This document shows positions 9,883 to 16,966 of a stretch of DNA of 23,184 nucleotides, piece by piece (the stretch's first letter is position 1; every line of letters starts with the position of its first letter). The stretch is from assembly GCA_938005655.1 (NCBI GenBank), contig CALLNA010000032.1:1-23184 (forward strand), read 5' to 3'. The notes under the pieces are model-generated. The model was not told where the DNA came from and searched no databases. It worked only from the letters and a program-made list of their open reading frames with translations. This stretch comes from an uncultured Novosphingobium sp. GTDB lineage: Bacteria; Pseudomonadota; Alphaproteobacteria; Sphingomonadales; Sphingomonadaceae. The position numbers and the translations under genes are program-made.

Positions 9883-9949
9883 AAGGTACACCAAGGTCAC
9901 TAAATGACTGTTTTTATAGGATTGTAATCATGGAAAGGTTCTTTAAGGT
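9883..9949 (+). repeat. Two 10-bp-phased AAGGT pairs beside attL
   Basis: AAGGT occurs at 9883–9887, 9893–9897, 9935–9939 and 9945–9949. This makes two pairs, each with exactly 10 bp between repeat starts (one helical turn), with the pair starts 52 bp apart. They lie between the tRNA fragment and the integrase gene, where arm-type integrase sites or excisionase sites are usually found. Assignment as arm sites is inference. Confidence 0.4.
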
Positions 9950-9961
9950 AGCCTGAGATTC

Positions 9962-9993
9962 CCCCACGGCGATTACGCATCGATTACGTGGGG
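9962..9993 (+). promoter_or_regulatory. Inverted repeat enclosing a tandem CGATTACG repeat upstream of int
   Basis: A perfect 7-bp inverted repeat, CCCCACG (9962–9968) and CGTGGGG (9987–9993), encloses two direct copies of CGATTACG (9970–9977 and 9981–9988) 11 bp apart. It ends 21 bp before the preferred integrase ATG. It could be an operator for an element-encoded regulator, or a hairpin in the int leader. The remainder of the 193-bp gap before int is AT-rich and holds the AAGGT pairs; I could not identify a convincing -35/-10 pair. Confidence 0.4.
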
Positions 9994-10014
9994 ACCGGAT
10001 GGAGACCCCGCAAG

Positions 10015-11325
10015 ATGCCCAAAATGAAGATTACAAAAGCCGCTGTGAACGAGCTTCCAAAGCCGGACACTCGAGACGAATTTTACTGGGACAACGACCC
10101 GAAGGGACCTCTGGGCTTCGGCCTCAGAATTACACCCAAGGGTGTGAAATCCTATGTTCTCCAATATCGCCTTTCGGGGCTGCCTTCGCGGCGAATGACC
10201 ATCGGACGGCATGGTCCGTGGACGCCAGAGAAGGCCCGAGAACGGGCAAAAGAAATCAAGCGCCTTGTCGATATGGGCATCGATCCAGTCGAGGCCGAAC
10301 GGGAACGGCAGAGGCAATTGGTGACGCTGCGTTTTGATGACTACGTGGAGACCTTCACGGACGGCTATCTAATGACCGATTGGGGAGATTCCTGGCCGCA
10401 AGCAAAACGGCAACTGGTAATGCATGTCGTTCCTCACATCGGAAAACTCGCGCTCCCTAAGATCACCGTAGCCGACCTCAATCCCATCTTTGATGCCTTA
10501 CGCAACCGCCCGGCCCTCCAGCGCAATGTGTTCGCGGTTCTCCGCAAGCTCTTCAATTGGGCTGACAAGCGAGAAGATATCGACCGGTCGCCTATGTCGA
10601 AGATGGATGTACCCCAGGCAGTGCGTAGTCGCAGGCGCATCCTGTCGCCAGACGAACTCGTAGCCTTATGGAAAGCCACTTACACGCTGGAAGCGCCGCG
10701 CGGCACCTTGGTTCGGTTGTTGATGATCACACTCCAGCGGCGGAGTGAAGTTGCCGGACTGCCTTGGACGGAACTAAACCAGGGAGATCAGCTTTGGTGC
10801 CTTCCTGCGGAGCGCGCCAAGAACGATCATGATCATCTTGTTCCTCTCAGCCACCTTGGAATGTCCGAACTCACTGCTCTTGGGTGGAAATCGCGCGGAC
10901 TGGTGATGCCTTCCTCCACTGGAAAGACAGCTGTGAGTAATTTCAGCGACATGAAGAGCAAACTGGATAGCGAAATGCTCCCCATTCTACAGAAACTTGC
11001 CGATGCACGTGCAGATGCAACCGGCCAAGAGCGCTATCAGGTTGAGCTACTCCCCTGGAGAATTCACGATATCCGCAGGACGGGCACGACCCATCTTCAG
11101 GCTCTCGGGTTCCCGATTGAAGTCGGCGAACGCGTAATCAACCATCATCAAGGAGGAGAAACTGCCGGAATTCGTGGCGTCTACAACCTATATGAATACC
11201 TGCCGGAAAAAACCGCCGCCCTTCAATCTTGGGCAGATCGACTGGCATCTATCATCAAGGAAGGGGAACATGCTTTGGCCACGCAGACAAGCGAGATGGA
11301 TACACCGCTAGCAGAGGCGGCATAG
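10015..11325 (+). CDS. int: Tyrosine recombinase (P4-type integrase with N-terminal arm-binding domain)
   Basis: 436 residues from ATG 10015; the frame is open from GTG 9988, but MPKMKITKAAVNELP is the usual beginning of this family and GGAG lies 10 nt upstream. Residues 1–90 form the DUF4102-type arm DNA-binding domain (GFGLRITPKGVKSYVLQYR, TIGRHGPWTPEKARERAKEI). A core-binding helical domain spans about 105–200, and the catalytic domain follows. The expected residues are present: R242 (LQRRSEVAGL), K269 (RAKNDHDHLVPLS), H351 and R354 (HDIRRTGTTHL), H377 (INHHQGG) and Y390 (GVYNLYEY). It should catalyse integration into, and with a directionality factor excision from, the tRNA-Arg site just upstream. 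Base composition is clearly less GC-rich than both flanks, supporting horizontal origin. It is convergent with the trb operon, whose last stop is 10 bp away. Confidence 0.95.
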   Translation: MPKMKITKAAVNELPKPDTRDEFYWDNDPKGPLGFGLRITPKGVKSYVLQYRLSGLPSRRMTIGRHGPWTPEKARERAKEIKRLVDMGIDPVEAERERQRQLVTLRFDDYVETFTDGYLMTDWGDSWPQAKRQLVMHVVPHIGKLALPKITVADLNPIFDALRNRPALQRNVFAVLRKLFNWADKREDIDRSPMSKMDVPQAVRSRRRILSPDELVALWKATYTLEAPRGTLVRLLMITLQRRSEVAGLPWTELNQGDQLWCLPAERAKNDHDHLVPLSHLGMSELTALGWKSRGLVMPSSTGKTAVSNFSDMKSKLDSEMLPILQKLADARADATGQERYQVELLPWRIHDIRRTGTTHLQALGFPIEVGERVINHHQGGETAGIRGVYNLYEYLPEKTAALQSWADRLASIIKEGEHALATQTSEMDTPLAEAA

Positions 11326-11335
11326 ATCATCCCGA

Positions 11336-11581
11336 TCAGCCAGACGGTAGCTCGCTTGTGCTGCGCACCATTGGTTTAGCTGCAAGCCATGTGCGTACAT
11401 CACCAAGCCGATAGCGAACCGTTCGCTTGCCGAGCTTAATAAACGGCGGGCCGCCATCTCCGGAAACACGAGCCTTCTTCAATATGGCGACTGAGACGCT
11501 CAGCATGCTTGCCAACTGATATGTCGTGATCAGTTGCTCATCGCTTCCTTCCCAGAAAGGCTCCGTTCCAGCCCCTTTCAT
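11336..11581 (-). CDS. AlpA/excisionase-like helix-turn-helix protein
   Basis: 81 residues. The core LITTYQLASMLSVSVAILKK is a winged/MerR-type helix-turn-helix, and FIKLGKRTVRYRLGDVRTWL is the typical wing plus final helix of the HTH_17 / AlpA / excisionase group. Small proteins of this kind act as recombination directionality factors or as transcriptional activators of integrase genes. Its ATG overlaps the stop of the DUF2274 gene (ATGA at 11578–11581), with GAGG 8 nt upstream. It is the last gene of the long minus-strand transfer operon and sits tail-to-tail with int. Read-through of the transfer operon would make this protein just when excision is needed; that logic is inference. Confidence 0.75.
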   Translation of the reverse strand: MKGAGTEPFWEGSDEQLITTYQLASMLSVSVAILKKARVSGDGGPPFIKLGKRTVRYRLGDVRTWLAAKPMVRSTSELPSG

Positions 11582-11796
11582 GAACGTCGCCTCGTAAGGC
11601 GAGCAAACTCGCGATCGCTGTCCAAGAACGACCTCAGCATCGCCGGAATGAGCTCGGTCAGCGGTTCTTCGCGACCGTAAGCTTCCGCATAAACCGCGGC
11701 GTAGTCCTGGAGGCGTCTATGCAGATCCGGCAGGACAGTGATCGTGAGCTTCACCGGCGCGCGATCGGGAAGCTTCGGCAGCTTGAGATCAGCCAT
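11578..11796 (-). CDS. DUF2274 family protein of the conjugation cluster
   Basis: A 72-residue protein recognised as DUF2274, a small family almost always found directly downstream of trbI in alpha- and betaproteobacterial trb clusters. It has an N-terminal LKLPKLPDRAPVKLTITVLPDLHRRLQDYA segment, a likely ribbon-helix-helix-like strand plus helix, then PLTELIPAMLRSFLDSDREF. I chose ATG 11796: GGGGAGG lies 5 nt before it and overlaps the GTG alternative at 11802, which leaves that codon no spacer. The trbI stop lies just before the ATG. Function unproven; a DNA-binding regulator of the transfer region is plausible from the fold guess. Confidence 0.78.
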   Translation of the reverse strand: MADLKLPKLPDRAPVKLTITVLPDLHRRLQDYAAVYAEAYGREEPLTELIPAMLRSFLDSDREFARLTRRRS

Positions 11797-11798
11797 CC

Positions 11799-13016
11799 TC
11801 ACCTCCCCAGCCCGCGCCAGGGTCCCGGCAGCACGATATCCTGGTGCACCACTACCCTAAGCGGCCAGCCCGGCCGCACCGTGATCGAGGGCTGGATATT
11901 GAGGCTGCGGCTGACGATCTGATCCCCGGCCCGCGCCCCGCTTTGCTGGGTGGATTCACGGATCGCGCGTAAAAGATCGCTCTCGCTGCTACCAAAACTG
12001 AGCTGCGTGCCCACCCCGAGCAGGGTCGAGAGCGCTACGCCCTTCAAGAGCTGCCAGGTATGGAAGTCCACCTTGTCGGCAAGCCCGGCATAGCCCGCGG
12101 TATCGCTCGCCGGCAGATTCTCGATTCTAATCGAGGAACCGTCGGGCAGGATGATCCGCTGCCACACGACCAGCACACGCTTCTGCTCGTAGGCAACGAC
12201 GCTGTCGTAGCTCCCAATCAGCCGCGAGCCCTGCGGGATCAGCAAGGTCCGCCCGGTCACGCTGTCGTAGGCGTTTTCGGTGACCTGCGCGGTGATCAGC
12301 CCCGGCAGATCGGAGTTCAGCCCGGTGATCAGGCTCGCCGCGATCACCGTGCCGGCGCTCAGCGTGTAAGGTGAGACCGGCGCGTTGAGCCGATGCGGGT
12401 TGATGTCGGGCTTGTCATCCTTCGCCGCCAGGAAGTCGGCCTTGCGCTGCTGGCCGCCCGGATCGCGCTCGGGATCGAGCGCCATTCGCGTCGTCCCGAC
12501 CTCTCCCTGCGGCGCGCCAGATGCGGCAGCGGCAGGCGTTTCATCGGATCGCGTCGGCCGGCTCACCTGCATCATCACGGCGGACTCGCGGGCGGCCTTG
12601 CGCTCAGCTTCGAGACGCTGCCGCTCGGCCTCGGCTGCCTGCGCAGCCGCATCAACGGACGGCGAAGTCATACCGATCGCCTGCTGATGCGCCAGGATTG
12701 GCCGCCCAAGATCGCCGGGCAGCGGAGCCCCCAACTGGAGCACGTCACCATAGCTCTTGGGCGCATTCGCCAGGGCATCGAGCGGCGCCTTCGAACCAGG
12801 ATCGGCGCGATCGTCGACGCCGACGATCGCCCGGAACGTCACGGGCCGGAGCGCCACCCAGGTCACCGCAACCAGACCGACCGAACCGACCGCCGCAATC
12901 GCCATGATCACCCCGCGGCGGAACCGCACCACCCGGCGCGGATTGCCGCGCAGTACCAGGGTCTCCGGATCGGTCTTGGGCGGGGCAACGGGTGCGTTTT
13001 CGGGAGTATCGCTCAT
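11799..13016 (-). CDS. trbI: TrbI (VirB10-like) conjugal transfer protein
   Basis: 405 residues. The architecture is that of VirB10/TrbI: short cytoplasmic N-terminus, one transmembrane helix at about 34–56 (RRGVIMAIAAVGSVGLVAVT), a long Pro/Ala/Gln-rich periplasmic linker, then the conserved C-terminal beta-barrel domain. That domain contains LSAGTVIAASLITGLNSDLPG, QVTENAYDSVTG, LIPQGSRLIGSYDS, VVWQRIILPDGSS and the end RPGWPLRVVVHQDI. This protein spans the envelope and forms the outer-membrane core complex with TrbG. Its start overlaps the trbG stop by 4 nt (ATGA, 13013–13016). Confidence 0.95.
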   Translation of the reverse strand: MSDTPENAPVAPPKTDPETLVLRGNPRRVVRFRRGVIMAIAAVGSVGLVAVTWVALRPVTFRAIVGVDDRADPGSKAPLDALANAPKSYGDVLQLGAPLPGDLGRPILAHQQAIGMTSPSVDAAAQAAEAERQRLEAERKAARESAVMMQVSRPTRSDETPAAAASGAPQGEVGTTRMALDPERDPGGQQRKADFLAAKDDKPDINPHRLNAPVSPYTLSAGTVIAASLITGLNSDLPGLITAQVTENAYDSVTGRTLLIPQGSRLIGSYDSVVAYEQKRVLVVWQRIILPDGSSIRIENLPASDTAGYAGLADKVDFHTWQLLKGVALSTLLGVGTQLSFGSSESDLLRAIRESTQQSGARAGDQIVSRSLNIQPSITVRPGWPLRVVVHQDIVLPGPWRGLGR

Positions 13017-13996
13017 GACGCCCTCCGCCCTTCGCGCCGCCGCTTGTCCGCAGTGCGCGTGATCCGCACAACGGCCTGCTTCTTCGCGCCCAGGCGCAGT
13101 TCGGCCGCACCGAACAACCGATCGACCACATAGAACCGCCCCGACATGCGGTAGTTGACGAGCTCAGCGTCCCCCGCCTCCCCGATCACGAACAGCGGCG
13201 GCGCCTCGCCGACCGCGACACTGGCCGGGAACTCGATGAACGTCTGCCGCCCATCGTCGAACGCACGCAGCGGCCGCCAGGCGGGATTGTCGCCGGTGAT
13301 CCGGTAAGCGAAGTTGAGGTTCTCCACCGCAAGGCCCGAGGCAACCGGGGTCACGGCGCGCGCTTCCGCCTGCTGCCGGCGGATCGCGATCAGTTCATCG
13401 GCCGGATAGGTCCACGAGATCCCCGCCATCGCCGTGCCCGAGGTGCTGGCAAGCTGGAGATGATAGGCCCGCCGATCGGTGGCGATGATGAGGTTGGTCG
13501 AAAGCCCGGCAGCAAATGGCTTTACCAGGATATGAACCCGCTTGCCCTCGCCCGATCCGCTGGTCGTGTCGCCCACCGTCCAGCGCACCGTGTCGCCGGC
13601 CGCGACCGAGAGCAGCGTCTCGCCCGGCTGCAGGGCGATGTCGGTCACCCGCTCGGGCGCGGCAAGCAACCGGTAGAGCACCCCGTCGCTGAACGGATAG
13701 ACCTGCACGGCATTGACGAACCCTTGCGCCTGCGGCTCGCGGGTCGCTGAACGATTGGCATCGCGCACACGCAGCTCCGCGGCCGTGGGCTTGGTCCTGG
13801 GCTGATGGACCGTGGTCACCGCAACCGGGAGAGGCGGAACAGGGGCCGCGATCGTCGGCGCGGCGACGGCGGGCACAGGAGCGACGGGTGCTGCCGTCAC
13901 GGCCGGAACAGGACTGGCAGTAGCAACGGGCACAGGCTGCGCAAGGACGGGCGCGGCGCCGACAAGGGCGACCACGGCAATGAGGACGGGTTTCAT
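13013..13996 (-). CDS. trbG: TrbG (VirB9-like) conjugal transfer protein
   Basis: 327 residues from ATG 13996, supported by GGAG 8 nt upstream and by a clear signal peptide (MKPVLIAVVALVGAAPVLAQ). The open frame continues upstream only through trbF. After a Pro/Val/Ala-rich spacer come the VirB9/TrbG features: VNAVQVYPFSDGVLYRLLAA, DIALQPGETLL, DTVRWTVGDTTSG with VHILVKP, TDRRAYHLQL, and the C-terminal FAYRITGDNPAWRPLRAFDD followed by QTFIEFP and GRFYVVDRLFGAAELRLG. It is a periplasmic/outer-membrane component of the core complex that contacts TrbI. The start overlaps the trbF stop (ATGA at 13993–13996). Confidence 0.94.
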   Translation of the reverse strand: MKPVLIAVVALVGAAPVLAQPVPVATASPVPAVTAAPVAPVPAVAAPTIAAPVPPLPVAVTTVHQPRTKPTAAELRVRDANRSATREPQAQGFVNAVQVYPFSDGVLYRLLAAPERVTDIALQPGETLLSVAAGDTVRWTVGDTTSGSGEGKRVHILVKPFAAGLSTNLIIATDRRAYHLQLASTSGTAMAGISWTYPADELIAIRRQQAEARAVTPVASGLAVENLNFAYRITGDNPAWRPLRAFDDGRQTFIEFPASVAVGEAPPLFVIGEAGDAELVNYRMSGRFYVVDRLFGAAELRLGAKKQAVVRITRTADKRRREGRRAS

Positions 13997-14802
13997 GGGC
14001 GGATCTCCGGTTGGGGCTGCGGCAGCGCAGATGTTGGGGGAGAGAGCGGCGAACCGGCCGGCACATTGGCGGGCGCGGCCGGTTGGCTGGGCGCCGCGCC
14101 TGGCGGCGTCGGAGCCGGGGTTTCCAGCTCGCGACTCCAATCGATCGCATCGACATAGAGCCCGAGCGGATTCTTCCGCAGCGTCTCGGCGCTGCGCGGC
14201 GGCTTGACCTGCACGGTGAGGATCGCGGTCCAGCGCGAGGTACCGGCTAGGCTGCCGCGCTCATAAGCGCTCTCGGTCCACTTGACCTGGAACGAGGTAT
14301 CCGAGGCGCGCACCACGCTGGTCACCTGGACCGAGACAGTGCGGTCACCGTTCCCAGCGAACGGATCGGCGGCGCGGGCATATTCGCTGAGGAACAGGCC
14401 TCCGCGCGCGGTCACGAAGTCGTAGGCCGAGAGCCAGTTCTCGCGCATCAGCACCGGGTCCAATGACCGCGCGCGGATGCTGGTGACGAAGCGCCCAAGG
14501 AACCAGGCGATCTGCGGATCGGTCGGCCGATAGTCCCGGTCAGCCGGCGCGATGGCCTGCGCGGCTCCGAGCCGATCGACCTCGACCACATAGGGCACGA
14601 CCCGGCTTTGCAGGGACTGCCAGACCAGCGCCGCCGACAGCCCGGGCGCGAGCCCGAGCCCGCCGAACGCCATCAGCCGCCAGTTGCGCGCCTGGAGGCG
14701 GGCCGAGCCGATCCGCTCGTCCCAGAGCTGGCCGGCGTACTGGTAGGGGGTTTCGGGCTCGGGGGTGCGCCCGTAACGCTGGATCGCTCGCTTGAATCGC
14801 AT
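13993..14802 (-). CDS. trbF: TrbF (VirB8-like) conjugal transfer protein
   Basis: 269 residues. TrbF/VirB8 hallmarks are the N-terminal TPYQYAGQLWDERIGSARLQ, a single transmembrane helix at about 41–61, VVPYVVEVDRLGAAQAI, the NTF2-like periplasmic domain with AWFLGRFVTSIRARSLDPVL, SFQVKWTESAYERG and NPLGLYVDAIDWSREL. The last ~40 residues are an unusually Pro/Ala-rich tail that overlaps the TrbG start and is not part of the VirB8 fold. It is an inner-membrane assembly protein of the mating channel. It begins 5 bp after the trbL stop. The start has a modest Shine-Dalgarno-like AAGGAAAGGGAC region just upstream. Confidence 0.94.
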   Translation of the reverse strand: MRFKRAIQRYGRTPEPETPYQYAGQLWDERIGSARLQARNWRLMAFGGLGLAPGLSAALVWQSLQSRVVPYVVEVDRLGAAQAIAPADRDYRPTDPQIAWFLGRFVTSIRARSLDPVLMRENWLSAYDFVTARGGLFLSEYARAADPFAGNGDRTVSVQVTSVVRASDTSFQVKWTESAYERGSLAGTSRWTAILTVQVKPPRSAETLRKNPLGLYVDAIDWSRELETPAPTPPGAAPSQPAAPANVPAGSPLSPPTSALPQPQPEIRP

Positions 14803-14807
14803 GAGGT

Positions 14808-16100
14808 TCAGTCCCTTTCCTTGATGTCGGGGCGCGCGGCGTGGCCGCCGCGGTCACCCGATTGCAGCGCATGGATCGCCATTTGGCGGTGATGACGGGC
14901 AGCCTGGGTGGATTGGACCTGGCGGGCCCAGGCGGGCATGGGGTGGTTCGCTTGCGCGCCCGCGCCTGCGCCCGTCGATGCAGGCGAGGTCGTGCCGGCG
15001 GCCCAGGCGGCTTGCCGGCCCTGCGCCGCGGCTTGCCTGATGCCGAACGCGCCGCTCAGCTTCTGCGCGGCCGCTCCGCGCGCCGCGGTCGCAACCCCGC
15101 CAAGGCCCGCGCCGACCGAGCTGGAGCCCGAAGTCTGCTGGCCGAGCTTGTAGGCGGTCGATGCGGCCGCGCCCATGGCCGTGCCGGCGCGGATCGCGCC
15201 GAGCCCGGCGCCGCCCAGCGCCCGCGCTCCGCCGCCGGCCACGGCGATCCCGCCGGCGGCCAGCGCCGTCGTCGCGACCGCCGAGCCAGCACCGAGCTGC
15301 GGCGCACCCGAGACCAGACCCGAGGCAATCGAAGGCCCGAACACGCCGAACAGGCCCAGCACGAGGCTGGCGAGCGCCAGGCTCATCGCTTGCGCCAGAT
15401 CCGGCTCCTGCCCCTGGAGCGCGGTGGTGAACTGCGAGAAGAAGTTGGAGCCGATCCCGACGATCACCGCGAGCACCATGACCTTGATGCCCGAGGTCAC
15501 GACCGAGCCCAGCACCTGCTCGGCGAGGAAGCTGGTGCGGTTCCACAGCGCGAAGGGCACGAGGATGAACCCGGCAAGCGTGGTCAGCTTGAACTCGAGG
15601 ATGCAGATGAACATCTGCGCCGCGAGGACGAAGAAGGCGCAGATCACGATCAGCCAGGCGAGGAACAGCACGACGATGGTCAGGAAGTTGTCGAAGAAGC
15701 TCGTGAACCCCATGAGCTGGCTGATCTGGTCGAGCAGCGGCCAGGCTGCGGAGTAGCCCGTCGCGGCGACCCGCCCGGGCCGCAGCAGATCGTCCGCGGC
15801 GATCGCGCCGCCGCCCGCGGTCAGCCCGGCCTGGGCGAACGAGCGGAAGATGAGGTCGGCCAGGGTCGAAAAGCTGTTCAGGATGAACGCGAAGGCCCCG
15901 ACGTAGAGGATCTTCTTGAGGAACCGGCCGATGACGTTGTCCTCGCCGCCCATGGCCCAGAACAGGCCGGCAAGGGTGATATCGATCGCGATCAGGGTCG
16001 CGGTGAGGAACCGCACATCGCCGCCGAGCAGCCCGAACCCACTGTCAATATAGTGGACGAAGGCGGCCATGAACTGATCGATGACGCTGAGGTCATTCAT
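14808..16100 (-). CDS. trbL: TrbL (VirB6-like) polytopic membrane protein
   Basis: 430 residues from ATG 16100 (MNDLSVIDQF). The frame also has a TTG at 16130, but that lies in the stem-tail of the upstream hairpin and is unlikely. About six hydrophobic helices lie at roughly 31–50, 64–85, 138–165, 170–187, 205–222 and 241–262, with the family segment FMAAFVHYIDSGFGLLGGDV at the start and EFKLTTLAGFILVPFALW in the middle. The last ~170 residues are an Ala/Gly/Gln-rich low-complexity cytoplasmic-type tail, which varies strongly in this family. TrbL is the inner-membrane channel component. It is separated from trbJ by 134 bp, the only sizeable gap in the operon. Confidence 0.92.
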   Translation of the reverse strand: MNDLSVIDQFMAAFVHYIDSGFGLLGGDVRFLTATLIAIDITLAGLFWAMGGEDNVIGRFLKKILYVGAFAFILNSFSTLADLIFRSFAQAGLTAGGGAIAADDLLRPGRVAATGYSAAWPLLDQISQLMGFTSFFDNFLTIVVLFLAWLIVICAFFVLAAQMFICILEFKLTTLAGFILVPFALWNRTSFLAEQVLGSVVTSGIKVMVLAVIVGIGSNFFSQFTTALQGQEPDLAQAMSLALASLVLGLFGVFGPSIASGLVSGAPQLGAGSAVATTALAAGGIAVAGGGARALGGAGLGAIRAGTAMGAAASTAYKLGQQTSGSSSVGAGLGGVATAARGAAAQKLSGAFGIRQAAAQGRQAAWAAGTTSPASTGAGAGAQANHPMPAWARQVQSTQAARHHRQMAIHALQSGDRGGHAARPDIKERD

Positions 16101-16128
16101 GTCGGGCGATCCTGATGACGAGGGGAGC

Positions 16129-16181
16129 AAAAAGGCCGCGGGGCCCGCCGGGGAGCGGAGGGAAGCAGCAGACCCCGCGGC
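16129..16181 (-). terminator. Terminator-like hairpin between trbJ and trbL
   Basis: On the minus strand a perfect 9-bp stem, GCCGCGGGG (16181–16173) and CCCCGCGGC (16143–16135), encloses a 29-nt loop and is followed by C and five T residues (16133–16129). It lies after trbJ and before trbL. It could attenuate the distal trb genes or stabilise the trbJ end of a processed transcript. The loop is longer than in typical intrinsic terminators. No small trbK-like ORF is visible in this 134-bp gap (16101–16234). Confidence 0.45.
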
Positions 16182-16234
16182 AGTAACGACGGCGGAGATG
16201 CGCGCGCCGCCGCCGTTCTCACGGGAGATGACGC

Positions 16235-16966
16235 CTAGCGGGGGGCGTAGGCGGTCCCGGAGCCGAGGAACTTCTTCGTCGCGGCCTGCGCGTCGGTTCG
16301 CTGCTGGAAGCGGCTGGCCTGCTCCAGCGCATCGGCGCGGTATTGCGCGGCCATCAGGGTCTGGATCTGGAACTGCTGCTTGGCGACCAGCGCGAGGAGC
16401 TGGTTGGTCGCCTGGCTGACCTGCAGCGCCCCGTCGGCGCCCTGGCTGCGCGCGACGATCTCCTGCAATGCCGCGGCATCGACCTGGACGTTCTCGACCA
16501 CCTGCGACTGGACGGTCATGGTCTGCTTGAACGCGGCGAGCGAGGTATCGAGGCGCTGACGCGCGGCGATCACCTGGGCATTGGTCTTGAGCGCGGCATT
16601 GAGGTCGTTCGGAAACAGCGTCTTGAACTGCTGGTCGAGCCCGGAGACCTGGAACTGGATGCCCTGCGCCTGGCCCATCAGCCGGTCGATCTGCTGGAGG
16701 GTCTGCTGCAGGGCCTGGAGCTCGGGGAAGCTGATTGTCGTCAGGTTCTTCGCCTGGTTGATGAGCATCTGCGCCTCGTTCTGGAGCATGCGGATCTGGT
16801 TGTTGATCTGCTCCAGGGTGCGCGCGGCGGTCAGGATGTTCTGGCCGTAGTTGCTGGGATCGAACACCGTGATGGCATGCGCGGGCATGGTCGTCATGCC
16901 GATCGTGGCGGCAAGCAGGCCGGTCATGCCGGCGGCAAGCGCGGCGGAAAGAAGCTTGGTCTTCAC
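16235..16966 (-). CDS. trbJ: TrbJ (VirB5-like) conjugal transfer protein
   Basis: 243 residues with a signal peptide ending at about residue 31 (TTMPAHA before ITVFDPSNYGQN). The mature part is almost entirely helical and coiled-coil-like, rich in Gln, Leu and Asn: QNILTAARTLEQINNQIRML, a leucine-rich central helix, and QATNQLLALVAKQQFQIQTL. This is the usual TrbJ/VirB5 build of a minor pilus or periplasmic adhesin-like component. The start overlaps the trbE stop by 4 nt (ATGA at 16963–16966), so it is translationally coupled to the ATPase gene. Confidence 0.92.
   Translation of the reverse strand: MKTKLLSAALAAGMTGLLAATIGMTTMPAHAITVFDPSNYGQNILTAARTLEQINNQIRMLQNEAQMLINQAKNLTTISFPELQALQQTLQQIDRLMGQAQGIQFQVSGLDQQFKTLFPNDLNAALKTNAQVIAARQRLDTSLAAFKQTMTVQSQVVENVQVDAAALQEIVARSQGADGALQVSQATNQLLALVAKQQFQIQTLMAAQYRADALEQASRFQQRTDAQAATKKFLGSGTAYAPR

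Noticed and set aside
9817..9960. Complete tRNA-Arg gene
   Set aside because: Only the 3' half fits; the sequence upstream on the minus strand does not pair with the anticodon stem, has no D-arm and has no GCGCCCG acceptor strand.
11336..11796. Toxin–antitoxin pair formed by the two small overlapping genes after trbI
   Set aside because: The HTH protein matches the AlpA/excisionase pattern and the DUF2274 family is a known trb-cluster companion; neither resembles a toxin.
14841..16115. A 424-codon + frame opposite trbL
   Set aside because: It is the complement of a transmembrane protein, with no motifs and no ribosome binding site; trbL has the expected operon position and helices.
16101..16234. 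Hidden trbK-like entry-exclusion gene between trbJ and trbL
   Set aside because: No minus-strand ORF with a start, lipobox cysteine and ribosome binding site fits in the gap; it is mostly the hairpin.
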